From Brevibacillus formosus (GTDB lineage: Bacteria; Bacillota; Bacilli; Brevibacillales; Brevibacillaceae): DNA of 64,000 nucleotides. A model generated the notes under the pieces. It did no database searches and was not told the DNA's origin. It saw only the letters and a program-made list of their open reading frames with translations. The translations under genes and the position numbers were made by a program. The stretch is from positions 24,803 to 88,802 of the forward strand of contig NZ_PXZL01000018.1 of assembly GCF_003013405.1 (NCBI RefSeq), in the 5' to 3' direction. Within the stretch, counting starts at the first letter, position 1. Each line of letters opens with the position of its first letter. Positions 43,897 through 52,085 of the stretch are shown in pieces.

Positions 43897-44853
43897 ATGA
43901 AACCATGGCACAAAACGATGGCGGCAGTTCTTTGCAGCGGCGCAGTTCTCATGGCTTCGGGCGTTGGGGCTGAACCGGTTCAAGCGAGCGGCACCCAATC
44001 GCAAGCGTTCGCGCCAGTAGTCTTATTGCAACCAGAGCAAAATATCCCGTTCACTATACAATTTGTCGATGGATTTGTAGCAAAAGTAACGAACACAAAA
44101 ACAAAAGCGACGAGTACAGTAGATATATCGGAAAATAAGGCTACGTACGTGAAGCAAGGGATTTATCATGCCAATGGAAAGCTGCAAAAGGCAACCGATG
44201 GATATACGCAAAAACTTGCGGAGCTGGTGCCATTCCGGGATGCCCAAGGCAACCTGCGTTACATGGGCAAGCAAACCTTGTATGGGCTGAACACGGAGGA
44301 TCGCTTGGCAGTGGCGACCAGTGTGTGGAACATCGTCGACAAAAAGCCGCAGCTTTTACAGGTAACGGTTCAAAAAGCAGACTGGGACAATGTGCAGTCG
44401 CCAGATGTAAGGATTAATAGCGGCTTCAATATGGGCAGCGATAGTACCTTTGTCCTTGATACGAAGTATGCAGACGTGACCGGAGACAACATCAAGGATC
44501 ACATTTTTCTTATAGGGGATAAGATGGGCGTATCGATGAATCAGACGGCCCATAACCTGCGTCTCGTGGTTCGTGAAGGGAAGAACAATCAGCAGATGTT
44601 TATCCCTGTAGGAAAACGTGACAGTGGTATTCTTCCGAAGCTCACCATCACAGATGGCAATGCTGATCAGGTAAAAGACATCCTCGTCACGATGCCGACT
44701 GCGACAGGTCATGTGTACAGTCAGCTTACGTGGAAAGAAAATCGCCTGCAGCCAGTCGTCGAGCAGGAGAAATTGAATGATCGGCAGGCGTACCAGCCAA
44801 TCATTGGGGTTTATGGTGAAGCAGTTGGGATGAATAAGGCGAAAAAACAATAG
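43897..44853 (+). CDS. Secreted hypothetical protein
   Basis: This 318-residue protein has a signal peptide (MKPWHKTMAAVLCSGAVLMA, cleavage probably after VQA). The mature part is beta-rich, with one DVTGDNIKDHIFLIGD segment like an FG-GAP loop and a related DGNADQVKDILVTMP, so it may be a distant relative of the divergent lipoprotein at 42278. GAAGGAGGAG precedes ATG 43897. I do not recognise a named family. Confidence 0.75.
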   Translation: MKPWHKTMAAVLCSGAVLMASGVGAEPVQASGTQSQAFAPVVLLQPEQNIPFTIQFVDGFVAKVTNTKTKATSTVDISENKATYVKQGIYHANGKLQKATDGYTQKLAELVPFRDAQGNLRYMGKQTLYGLNTEDRLAVATSVWNIVDKKPQLLQVTVQKADWDNVQSPDVRINSGFNMGSDSTFVLDTKYADVTGDNIKDHIFLIGDKMGVSMNQTAHNLRLVVREGKNNQQMFIPVGKRDSGILPKLTITDGNADQVKDILVTMPTATGHVYSQLTWKENRLQPVVEQEKLNDRQAYQPIIGVYGEAVGMNKAKKQ

Positions 44854-44870
44854 TGGAGTAGGCGTAGAGG

Positions 44871-44906
44871 AAATCAGTCAGAGTGAAATCTGGCTGATTT
44901 TTTTAT
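44871..44906 (+). terminator. Terminator after the secreted protein gene
   Basis: AAATCAGTCAGA pairs with TCTGGCTGATTT (one G-T pair) and a T run follows. Confidence 0.88.
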
Positions 44907-44939
44907 GAGTAATTTGCAGGCATTAGTCGTCGGTTCGTT

Positions 44940-44960
44940 AAATCGTAATAATTACGTTTT
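44940..44960. promoter_or_regulatory. Zur box 1
   Basis: The site AAATCGTAATAATTACGTTT (44940-44959) plus one T matches the Bacillus Zur consensus around TCGTAATNATTACG. It lies just upstream of the -35 region. Confidence 0.9.
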
Positions 44961-44963
44961 GTA

Positions 44964-44993
44964 TTGACTTTGAATATTTTGATGCGTTATGAT
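44964..44993 (+). promoter_or_regulatory. Promoter of the Zur-controlled operon
   Basis: TTGACT (44964-44969) and TATGAT (44988-44993) are spaced by 18 bases. Zur boxes flank the promoter on both sides. Confidence 0.7.
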
Positions 44994-45000
44994 AACGAAC

Positions 45001-45021
45001 AAATCGTAATTATTACGTTTT
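45001..45021. promoter_or_regulatory. Zur box 2
   Basis: AAATCGTAATTATTACGTTT (45001-45020) differs from box 1 only at the central base. It overlaps the transcription start region, so bound Zur should block initiation. Confidence 0.9.
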
Positions 45022-45047
45022 AAGAAAGCTGAAAAGGAGAACCTAGC

Positions 45048-46262
45048 ATGAACATGATTGAAAATAAAATCCCCGTCACAGTCCTGAGCGGGTACTTGGG
45101 AGCGGGCAAAACGACGCTACTGAACCATGTCCTGAATAATCGGGACGGGCTACGAGTCGCCGTAATCGTTAACGATTTGAGCGAAGTAAACGTAGACGCC
45201 TCTCTTATTCTCTCGGGAAGTGGTCTCTCACGCGTGGACGAAAAGGTCGTGGAGCTGTCGAATGGCTGCATTTGCTGCACCTTGCGGGAGGATTTGCTGA
45301 CGGAGGTAGAGCGTCTGGCTTTGGAGGGAAGGTATGACTACATACTGATTGAATCAACCGGAGTAGGCGAGCCGGTTCCTGTCGCCCAGACATTCACATA
45401 TGTAGACGAAGAAAATGGCATCAATTTATCATCCCTGTGCCGCTTGGACACGATGGTGACCGTAGTGGATGCGTACCGTTTCTGGCATGACTTTTCGTCT
45501 GGCGAAAACCTTTTGGACAGAGGGCAGGCAGTTGGCGAAGAGGATTCCCGTGAGGTCGCGGATCTTTTGATCGACCAAATTGAATTCTGTGATGTGTTGA
45601 TTCTGAACAAATGCGATCGCGTCGCTCCAGACGATTTAATCCAGCTGGAAGCCGTTCTGCGCAGACTACAGCCAAATGCTCGCTTTATCCGCGCTGTTCG
45701 TGGGCAGGTGGACCCGCAAGAAATTTTGAATACCCATCTGTTCGACTTCGAGACTGCCAGTCAATCAGCGGGATGGATTGCTGAGCTGCAAAAGGAAGAG
45801 CATACACCTGAGACGGACGAGTATGGAATTTCCTCCTTCGTTTATCGCAGTCGCAGGCCGTTTCATCCAGCCCGTTTTGAGAAGTGGCTGGAGGATTGGC
45901 CAGAGGAGGTCGTGCGTGCCAAAGGATTTTTCTGGTTGGCGACACGAAATGACGTGGCGATGACGCTCAGTCAGGCGGGACCGTCTATCGAAATCGGAAC
46001 GGCAGGCTATTGGACAGCAGCATTATCGGCAGAAGAGCAACAAGCCATTCTGGTAGAGGAGCCGGACTGGCAGCAAACATGGCATCCCGTACATGGAGAT
46101 CGAACCACAGAGCTCGTCTTTATCGGGATCGATCTGAATCAGGAGCAAATCGTGAAGCATCTCGATGCATGTCTCCTGAACGATGAGGAATACGAGGCGG
46201 ACTGGAGTAAGCTGCCCGACCCCCTCCCGACAGTAGATGCTGTTATTGAGACGACATTGTAA
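45048..46262 (+). CDS. zagA: CobW/COG0523 zinc metallochaperone GTPase (ZagA/YciC-like)
   Basis: This 404-residue G3E-family GTPase is thought to deliver zinc to key enzymes during zinc limitation. It has Walker [11 protein letters not shown], the family metal motif GCICC (C74, C76, C77), the Walker B-type IESTGVGEP, and NKCD for guanine recognition. A CobW C-terminal domain follows ([18 protein letters not shown]). Its length matches YciC/ZagA. Two Zur boxes flank the promoter, so it is expressed when zinc is scarce. AAAAGGAGAA precedes ATG 45048. Confidence 0.93.
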   Translation: MNMIENKIPVTVLSGYLGAGKTTLLNHVLNNRDGLRVAVIVNDLSEVNVDASLILSGSGLSRVDEKVVELSNGCICCTLREDLLTEVERLALEGRYDYILIESTGVGEPVPVAQTFTYVDEENGINLSSLCRLDTMVTVVDAYRFWHDFSSGENLLDRGQAVGEEDSREVADLLIDQIEFCDVLILNKCDRVAPDDLIQLEAVLRRLQPNARFIRAVRGQVDPQEILNTHLFDFETASQSAGWIAELQKEEHTPETDEYGISSFVYRSRRPFHPARFEKWLEDWPEEVVRAKGFFWLATRNDVAMTLSQAGPSIEIGTAGYWTAALSAEEQQAILVEEPDWQQTWHPVHGDRTTELVFIGIDLNQEQIVKHLDACLLNDEEYEADWSKLPDPLPTVDAVIETTL

Positions 46263-46286
46263 CCAAAAAAGAGGAGGCTGACATCT

Positions 46287-46436
46287 ATGCGAGTGAATGT
46301 AACCCTGCAATGCACTGAAACAGGAGACCGCAACTATATCACAACCAAAAACAAGCGGAATCATCCCGAGCGATTGGAACTGAAAAAATACTCCCCGCGT
46401 TTAAAGCGCTATACCCTTCATAGGGAAACAAAGTGA
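46287..46436 (+). CDS. rpmG: Ribosomal protein L33, zinc-independent form
   Basis: This 49-residue L33 has the usual [20 protein letters not shown] start and LHRETK end, but three of the four zinc-binding cysteines are gone (CTET instead of CTEC, KYSPR instead of KYCPR). Such C-minus L33 paralogues replace zinc-containing L33 so that ribosomal zinc can be reused. The gene lies 24 bp after the Zur-controlled GTPase gene and probably shares its transcript. GAGGAGG precedes ATG 46287. Confidence 0.93.
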   Translation: MRVNVTLQCTETGDRNYITTKNKRNHPERLELKKYSPRLKRYTLHRETK

Positions 46437-46568
46437 TTCCCAAAAATGTCTGAACGCCATAGGCACCGTGCCCAACACCTTCTTATCACCAAAACATAAA
46501 ATGTACTTGTGTCTATCGAATGAAGAATTTTCTGCAAGTCCTAGCTCTTAAACAGGAGAGGGATCGGT

Positions 46569-47978
46569 ATGAAAATCGTGATCATCGCCCCCGAGCAAAT
46601 TCCCGTTCCCCCCATTCTTGGGGGGTCCGTCGAAATAACGATTCTGGCGATCGCCAAAGAATTGAGTAAGTGGCACTCGGTCTCGATCATCAGCAGAGCG
46701 CATCCTCGTTATCCGAAGTTTTCTGTTATCGACGGGGTGCGCATCTATCGCGTTCCTACCGGCAGTCCTGCGAAATATTTGACCCATGTGAAAAAAATCC
46801 TGAAAAAACGCCGATTTGACGTTTTGCAACTTGATAACCGTCCGGAGTTCGTCAGTTCGATTAAAGCGATGTTTCCGAAAGCTACTGTGTCCTTATATCT
46901 TCACTCGCTGACTTTTGTAAACTTTCCCCAAACCAGCCGGGCAGAGACTTTGGCCGGGTTGCGAAAAGCAGACTTGATTATCACTAACAGCTCCTCGCTT
47001 GAAAGTCGGCTTTCTGCTCGGTTTCCCAGTGTGTCGAAAAAAATCCGGGTTGCATGGCTTGGTGTTGATACATCTCGCTTTTCCCCTATTCAAAAAACCT
47101 CTCATCCGCGTGCCTTCACCTTATTGTTCGCAGGCAGGCTTATCCCACGCAAAGGCGTTCCCGTATTGCTTCAAGCAGTCAAGCTCGTGAATAAACAGGT
47201 AGCCCAACCAGTCAAAGTAATGATTGCAGGAGGATCACCAACAAGCAAATATGCAAAGCAATTGCAGTCGCTCTCTCGTAAATTTGGCGTACATGCCGAA
47301 TTCCTAGGCACGATCCCCCATTGTCATATCCATCGCATTTTCAGAAAAGCCGATTTGTTCATTTGTCCTTCGCAAAAGCATGAATCGTTCGGACTTGTTA
47401 ACGTCGAAGCGATGTCTTCCGGATTGCCAGTCGTTGCCTCGAAAAACGGGGGAATAAAAGAAGTGATTCAGCATGGCCGATCTGGCTTGCTGATCAAGCA
47501 ATATAAAGATCCGCAAGCCTTCGCCGATGCGATCTGTTCGCTGATCATGAATAAGCCACTGTATTTGAAAATGAAGCAAGAAGCTCGTCAAATTGCCTTG
47601 GAGAAATTCAGTTGGCGTGCAACAGCCGATAGACTTAAACACATATATGAATCTGAAAAAGCTATGCAACAGGATGAGCCCCAAAATGAATACCATTGCA
47701 CCGCTGCCGATTGCCATGGTACCGAGCAAGGCGCCCAGCCGGAGCGAATGAAAAAGGAGCCTGCCATCCCGCAACCATTTGACATCGTCCGCGATTGGAG
47801 TCCCTTTGATGATGACACCCAAAGCATCACCAGTACCGGGGTTTTCCAAAATTTTACTGACCTATGTACTGAAAATGATGACGAGTCCGATGGGAGTATT
47901 GACTCCGCCGAAGCCACATTCGATTTCTTTTCCGATATCGGCTATCAGAGGCTTGTCGATGCACTCATATACGGTTAA
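46569..47978 (+). CDS. Family 4 glycosyltransferase with unusual C-terminal tail
   Basis: This 469-residue protein is a GT-B glycosyltransferase. The N-terminal domain starts VIIAPEQIPVPPILGGSVE, and the donor-binding domain has LLFAGRLIPRKG, FICPSQKHESFGLVNVEAMSSGLPVVAS and the GT4 E-x7-E motif. The first 365 residues fit relatives such as CotSA-type spore-coat enzymes. The last about 100 residues are acidic, low in homology features, and lie opposite a hydrophobic frame on the other strand. AGGAGAGGGA precedes ATG 46569. Confidence 0.82.
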   Translation: MKIVIIAPEQIPVPPILGGSVEITILAIAKELSKWHSVSIISRAHPRYPKFSVIDGVRIYRVPTGSPAKYLTHVKKILKKRRFDVLQLDNRPEFVSSIKAMFPKATVSLYLHSLTFVNFPQTSRAETLAGLRKADLIITNSSSLESRLSARFPSVSKKIRVAWLGVDTSRFSPIQKTSHPRAFTLLFAGRLIPRKGVPVLLQAVKLVNKQVAQPVKVMIAGGSPTSKYAKQLQSLSRKFGVHAEFLGTIPHCHIHRIFRKADLFICPSQKHESFGLVNVEAMSSGLPVVASKNGGIKEVIQHGRSGLLIKQYKDPQAFADAICSLIMNKPLYLKMKQEARQIALEKFSWRATADRLKHIYESEKAMQQDEPQNEYHCTAADCHGTEQGAQPERMKKEPAIPQPFDIVRDWSPFDDDTQSITSTGVFQNFTDLCTENDDESDGSIDSAEATFDFFSDIGYQRLVDALIYG

Positions 47979-47989
47979 CAAGGGGCCGA

Positions 47990-49123
47990 TCAGGATTTCA
48001 AGCTATAAATCCGCATAACCTGCTCGGCTGTCTGCTCCAAGAGTGAGGCGGCTTCGCGCATTGATTGATCTAGGGTCATCGGTTTGTTGGTGATGCTGAC
48101 AACGGCAGAAACGCCTTTTTCATAAAGGGTGTCGATGCCATTTCCAATGGAACCAGCGAGGACGATGACGGGAATGCCGTATCGTTGCGCGAGTTGGGCA
48201 ACTCCGCATGGCGTCTTTCCTTGGGCAGTCTGGAAATCGACTTGTCCCTCGCCTGTGATCACTAGATTGGCTTTGTCCATGGCTTCCGCGAGTCCGGTCG
48301 TCTCGATCACAATCTCAATCCCGGAGCGCAGCTGGCCATTCAGAAAAGCGAGAAGGGCACCAGCGACACCACCCGCAGCACCAGTCCCAGGCAAATCGTG
48401 AATGGCGATGCCGCAGGTCTTTTCGATCAAGTCAGCGAAATGGCGCAAATGATCATCCAATTGCAGCACCATTTCCGGTGTGGCTCCCTTTTGCGGGCCG
48501 AAAACGTGAGAAGCGCCATTAGATCCAACAAAAGGATTGGTGACATCACACGCGATGACGAAGTGACAGTCAGCCAGCCGCTTATCAACCTGCCTCGTAT
48601 CAATCAGGCTCAGTCGTGATAACTCACCACCTCCAAAAGAGAGTGGCTGATCGTCTTGATCGAGAAGCACATACCCGAGGGCTTGAAGCATGCCAGCGCC
48701 TCCGTCATTGGTAGCACTGCCACCCAATCCCAGGATGAACTTGCGGCAGCCTTGATCCAGCCCGGCCGTAATCAACTGACCAAAGCCATAGGTCGTCGTG
48801 ACGAACGGGTTGCGTTCCTCGGTAGAAATCAAGTAAAGGCCAGATGCAGCAGCCATTTCAATCACACAGGTTACATCGTCACCCAAAATGCCGAATTCAG
48901 CAGAAATGTCCTGTCCGAGCGGGTTTTTTACGGTTGCGGTCAGTATTCTGCCAGCTGTGGCATCGACAAGGCATTGCATAGTACCTTCACCGCCGTCAGC
49001 CATCGGTTTCACGATGAGTTCACTTTGCGGGAGTGCGCGTTGAATCCCTGAGCGAATGGCTTCGCCCACTTGTTTGGCAGTCAGGCTGCCTTTAAAGGAA
49101 TCTGGGGCGATTACAATTTTCAT
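47990..49123 (-). CDS. glxK: Glycerate kinase
   Basis: This 377-residue GK1-family enzyme phosphorylates glycerate to a phosphoglycerate with ATP. Motifs are IAPDSFKGSLTA, PMADGGEGTM, LGLGGSATNDGGAGMLQALG, FGPQKGAT, GTGAAGGVAGALLAF and TGEGQVDFQTAQGKTP. Length is normal. ATG 49123 has AGGAGG upstream. It is transcribed on the minus strand behind the antiporter but separated from it by a terminator. Confidence 0.94.
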   Translation of the reverse strand: MKIVIAPDSFKGSLTAKQVGEAIRSGIQRALPQSELIVKPMADGGEGTMQCLVDATAGRILTATVKNPLGQDISAEFGILGDDVTCVIEMAAASGLYLISTEERNPFVTTTYGFGQLITAGLDQGCRKFILGLGGSATNDGGAGMLQALGYVLLDQDDQPLSFGGGELSRLSLIDTRQVDKRLADCHFVIACDVTNPFVGSNGASHVFGPQKGATPEMVLQLDDHLRHFADLIEKTCGIAIHDLPGTGAAGGVAGALLAFLNGQLRSGIEIVIETTGLAEAMDKANLVITGEGQVDFQTAQGKTPCGVAQLAQRYGIPVIVLAGSIGNGIDTLYEKGVSAVVSITNKPMTLDQSMREAASLLEQTAEQVMRIYSLKS

Positions 49124-49167
49124 GACGGTGTTCCTCCTATCAGAAGAGAGGGTATTTTTTCCATAGT

Positions 49168-49208
49168 AAAAAAGACTGTCTCCCGCGTCTATGGCGAGAA
49201 ACAGTCTT
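49168..49208 (-). terminator. Terminator after the antiporter gene (minus strand)
   Basis: AAGACTGT (49172-49179) pairs with ACAGTCTT (49201-49208), and a T run follows when read on the minus strand. Confidence 0.85.
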
Positions 49209-49215
49209 CGTTGTT

Positions 49216-50379
49216 TTAGGCGTTCTTTTTCAACGCCATTCCTTCTGGCTGCGATGTTTTCGAGAAGAACATTTTCATCATTGGCGGAGTGACGATGGTC
49301 GTCAAGAGTACGACGACAATCAGGACGGCAAACATGTCTTGAGTGAGCAAATTGTTCTCCAAACCAATGGCGGCGATAATGAGTGCCACTTCTCCACGCG
49401 ATACCATGGCAGCACCAATGGCCATCGAGTTTTTCCACGGGAAGCCTGTGATTTTTGCGCCAAAAGCACCACCGATGAGCTTGGAAACAATCGCGATGAC
49501 ACTCAGGAGCACAATCAGTCCGAGATTTTCCAAGATGCCAGAGAACTGTGCCGTTACCCCGATCGAGGTGAAGAACACTGGTACGAAAACCGCGTAGCTG
49601 ATGGTTTCGACCTTGTGCGTTACTTCTTGCTTGTAATTGGTCAAGCTGATGGCAACACCGGCGATGTAGGAACCGATGATGGCGGCAACCCCTGTATATT
49701 CAGCAAAATAAGCGAACAGGAAACAGATGATGAGAGCTGCGGAAATGACCGATTCTGTAACCTGCAACGGAGCAAATTTTTTCAAAACCCAAGGGACAAC
49801 CTTCCAGGAAAGAACGATGACGATGGCAAAAAACGCGACCTTTTTCAAAATCACCATGCCGAGATTTACGTCCCCGCCAGCAAAGCTCATCAAGAAAGCG
49901 AGTGCCAGAATGACCAAAACGTCATCAATCACAGCAGCTCCCATGATCGTTGCGCCTTCTCTTGATTTTAGCTTGCCCAATTCCTTCAATGTTTGTACGG
50001 AAATACTCACACTGGTAGCAGAGAGCAACAGGCCCAGGAAGATCGCTTCAATGTTGGAGAGACCAATCGCAATCCCGGCACCATAACCGAGTGCAAGAGG
50101 CACGACAATCCCTGCGACACCTACGCTGGTTGAAGACTTGGCGGTTCGTTTGAACTCATCAATATCGGTCTCCAAGCCCGCGATAAACATGAGCAGGATA
50201 ACCCCGATTTGGCTAATTTCCTTGAGGATTTCTGTGTCTGTGACCAGCCCGAGAACGGTAGGACCTAAGACAATACCGATGAGCAGTTTCCCCAAAACGG
50301 ATGGCTGTCCCAGCCTCACACTGATGTCACCGGCGATTTTGGAGGCGATCAAAATGACAGCCAGCTGAAAAATAAGCAT
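49216..50379 (-). CDS. Cation:proton antiporter (CPA2, Kef/NapA type)
   Basis: This 387-residue membrane protein has about 12 helices and CPA2 motifs: GQPSVLGKLLIGIVLGP, FIAGLETDIDEF, and GAAVIDDVLVILALAF, with VIDD similar to the ion-site acidic residues of K+(Na+)/H+ antiporters. No TrkA-N or TrkA-C regulatory domain is attached, unlike many Kef proteins. It exports K+ or Na+ in exchange for protons. A hairpin terminator sits 24 bases before its start, so expression may be set by attenuation. Confidence 0.9.
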   Translation of the reverse strand: MLIFQLAVILIASKIAGDISVRLGQPSVLGKLLIGIVLGPTVLGLVTDTEILKEISQIGVILLMFIAGLETDIDEFKRTAKSSTSVGVAGIVVPLALGYGAGIAIGLSNIEAIFLGLLLSATSVSISVQTLKELGKLKSREGATIMGAAVIDDVLVILALAFLMSFAGGDVNLGMVILKKVAFFAIVIVLSWKVVPWVLKKFAPLQVTESVISAALIICFLFAYFAEYTGVAAIIGSYIAGVAISLTNYKQEVTHKVETISYAVFVPVFFTSIGVTAQFSGILENLGLIVLLSVIAIVSKLIGGAFGAKITGFPWKNSMAIGAAMVSRGEVALIIAAIGLENNLLTQDMFAVLIVVVLLTTIVTPPMMKMFFSKTSQPEGMALKKNA

Positions 50380-50402
50380 TTGGTTTCCCCCTTTTTACGA
50401 AA

Positions 50403-50476
50403 TAAAAAAGAGCCTGCAATCACAGCTTTCTTTTTGTCGCTAAAAAAGACAAAAAGAACCCTATGATGACAGGCTC
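50403..50476 (-). promoter_or_regulatory. Attenuator-like hairpin in the antiporter leader
   Basis: On the minus strand GAGCCTG pairs with CAGGCTC, with a partly paired internal loop and an upper stem TTCTTTTTGTC/GACAAAAAGAA, directly followed by a T run. Since the promoter lies upstream of it and the gene starts 24 bases after it, it can only regulate read-through. No known aptamer was recognised. Confidence 0.65.
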
Positions 50477-50516
50477 CTCCAGTAACGAATCAAATATTCA
50501 CTTGCAATACACAAAG

Positions 50517-50545
50517 ATTTTAACATAGCCAGTAGAAAAAGTAAA
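50517..50545 (-). promoter_or_regulatory. Promoter of the antiporter gene
   Basis: Read on the minus strand, TTTACT (50545-50540) and TAAAAT (50522-50517) are spaced by 17 bases. The predicted leader is about 130 nt. Confidence 0.6.
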
Positions 50546-50607
50546 CACTTGGTGACAAATGCTCCTCAGCGTGTGAAGATAGAGCAAAAACTGGAGGAGG
50601 AGCAGGC

Positions 50608-50952
50608 ATGGCGAAAATCAGCAAGGAGAATGCAGAGCACTATCATTGGGGAGATCAATGCGATGGATGGCATCTGGTCAAAGGCCAAGAGCTCAGCGTC
50701 ATACATGAGCGAATGCCCGGAAATACAGCAGAAGTGCGTCATTATCACGAGCGGTCGCGACAGTTTTTCTTCGTGCTGTCAGGACAGGCTATGCTGGAAG
50801 TGGATGGCGTTCGACATGTGCTGGGCAGGCAGGAAGGGGTAGAAGTGCCTCCGGGAGTCAAACACCAGATGAAAAACGAGGGAGCAGAGGATGTGGAATT
50901 TCTTGTGATCTCGCAGCCGACAACAAGAGGAGACCGCATCCAGGCAGATTAA
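50608..50952 (+). CDS. Cupin-domain protein
   Basis: This 114-residue single-domain cupin has the metal motif set RHYHERSRQFFFVLSGQAMLEV and a second motif region PPGVKHQMKNEG. Function cannot be told from the fold; similar proteins are dioxygenase-like or sugar-binding. ATG 50608 has GGAGGAGGAG upstream. A strong terminator follows, so it is a single-gene unit divergent from the antiporter. Confidence 0.88.
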   Translation: MAKISKENAEHYHWGDQCDGWHLVKGQELSVIHERMPGNTAEVRHYHERSRQFFFVLSGQAMLEVDGVRHVLGRQEGVEVPPGVKHQMKNEGAEDVEFLVISQPTTRGDRIQAD

Positions 50953-50955
50953 AGA

Positions 50956-50991
50956 AAGCCTGACCGTCAAAGGAAGCGGTCAGGCTTTTCT
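50956..50991 (+). terminator. Terminator after the cupin gene
   Basis: AAGCCTGACCG and CGGTCAGGCTT pair perfectly over 11 bases, followed by T residues. Confidence 0.92.
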
Positions 50992-51002
50992 ATGCGTCAT
51001 GC

Positions 51003-51137
51003 TTATTTGAAATTGGTAAAATCGGAAACTTGCGCGAAGAAATCTGCCAATGCGTGTATTCCTTCGAATGTCTGATAAGCGAAAATAGGCAGACCTACTA
51101 CAAACAACAAAGCTTCTCCGATATATTTGGCGATCAT
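51003..51137 (-). CDS. Small hydrophobic protein
   Basis: This 44-residue protein has one likely helix (IGEALLFVVGLPIFAYQTF) and an amphipathic tail. GGAGG lies 8 bases before ATG. It follows the small gene at 51164 by 26 bp on the same strand. I do not recognise a family. Confidence 0.6.
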   Translation of the reverse strand: MIAKYIGEALLFVVGLPIFAYQTFEGIHALADFFAQVSDFTNFK

Positions 51138-51163
51138 ATGATCAACCTCCTTTTGGATGTTCG

Positions 51164-51454
51164 TTACGCTACGCGATCCAAAACGAAGGAATCATATGTA
51201 TCCATCTCGCTGTCTGTATGCTGTATGCGCCTGAATAAGCGAAGGCGCTGCGGTTGCCTTGCCGCCATTGGATAAGTCTCAACCAACAACGTGTTAATGG
51301 AAGGTCGGTACATATCCGTGACGTTCTGAGGTAGAGCCCGGTTTTGCAGGCAACACTGTCTGAGACAAAAAGCAGAAGTGAAGCATCCTACAAAAAGCGC
51401 GACCAAGGCGAAGAATTCTTCCAGCGAAAGCAGCAGCAACAGCATATCTTCCAT
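51164..51454 (-). CDS. Small membrane-associated hypothetical protein
   Basis: This 96-residue protein begins MEDMLLLLLSLEEFFALVALFVGCFTSAFCL, one membrane helix with two nearby cysteines, and ends in a hydrophilic arginine-rich tail. The start has a strong AAAGGAGGAG site, which supports it being real. It forms a two-gene unit with the 44-residue gene. No family was recognised. Confidence 0.55.
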   Translation of the reverse strand: MEDMLLLLLSLEEFFALVALFVGCFTSAFCLRQCCLQNRALPQNVTDMYRPSINTLLVETYPMAARQPQRLRLFRRIQHTDSEMDTYDSFVLDRVA

Positions 51455-51553
51455 GGCGATTCTCCTCCTTTCGTATTCATCATTCTACTCTTGTTCACAA
51501 AATCGTGCAATCTTGAAAAATCATGAGAGCGAATACATTTGCCAAACTGCCAA

Positions 51554-51967
51554 CTATTTCAATTTGTTAATCGATAGATTGACACGGTAGTTCCCAAAAG
51601 GAAGCAGGGCATCTAAAAAATGATTGAGGGCCTCTTGATCTGGGACATGCACCACCAAGGTATAGCAGCCTTCTCCGCTAATGCGATGTGCTTCGACGAT
51701 CTCGCTGCGACTTTTGATAAAACGAGTAAAAAGAGAATGATCGGTAGTGGTCATGAACATAGTGACCAGAGCAGTGAGGAAAGGGGCGATTTTGGCTTCA
51801 TCAATGAGCGTTGTGTAGCCTTGAATAATCCCTTGCTCCTCCATTCGTCTAATGCGGTTGCCGACGGCTTGACCGCTTAGATGGACCTGTTCGCCGATGT
51901 CCTTCCACTGCAAGCGGCTGTTTTTTCGTAGCAAGGCAAGGATGGAGAGATCAATTTGGTCTAGCAT
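51554..51967 (-). CDS. Lrp/AsnC-family regulator
   Basis: This 137-residue regulator has an N-terminal helix-turn-helix (LDQIDLSILALLRKNSRLQWKDIGEQVHLSGQAVGNRIRRMEEQGII) and a RAM ligand-binding domain (HRISGEGCYTLVVHVPD). Such proteins sense amino acids or related small molecules. It is divergent from the MBL-fold gene, which it may control. CTCCTTT near 51971-51977 is the ribosome binding site on the minus strand. Confidence 0.92.
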   Translation of the reverse strand: MLDQIDLSILALLRKNSRLQWKDIGEQVHLSGQAVGNRIRRMEEQGIIQGYTTLIDEAKIAPFLTALVTMFMTTTDHSLFTRFIKSRSEIVEAHRISGEGCYTLVVHVPDQEALNHFLDALLPFGNYRVNLSINKLK

Positions 51968-52085
51968 GCGTATCTCCTTTCACGGCGAAAGTCGGTAGCC
52001 AGCAATCGTTTCGCGGCAACTGTTTACGGTCCTATACAATAAACGTACATCCATTATAACGATAACGAGGAAAGGAAGAAATGAC

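Noticed and set aside
47001..47020. Sequence resembling the kdp palindrome unit inside the glycosyltransferase gene
   Set aside because: Only a short match (AAAGTCGGCTTT) within coding sequence; best explained by chance.
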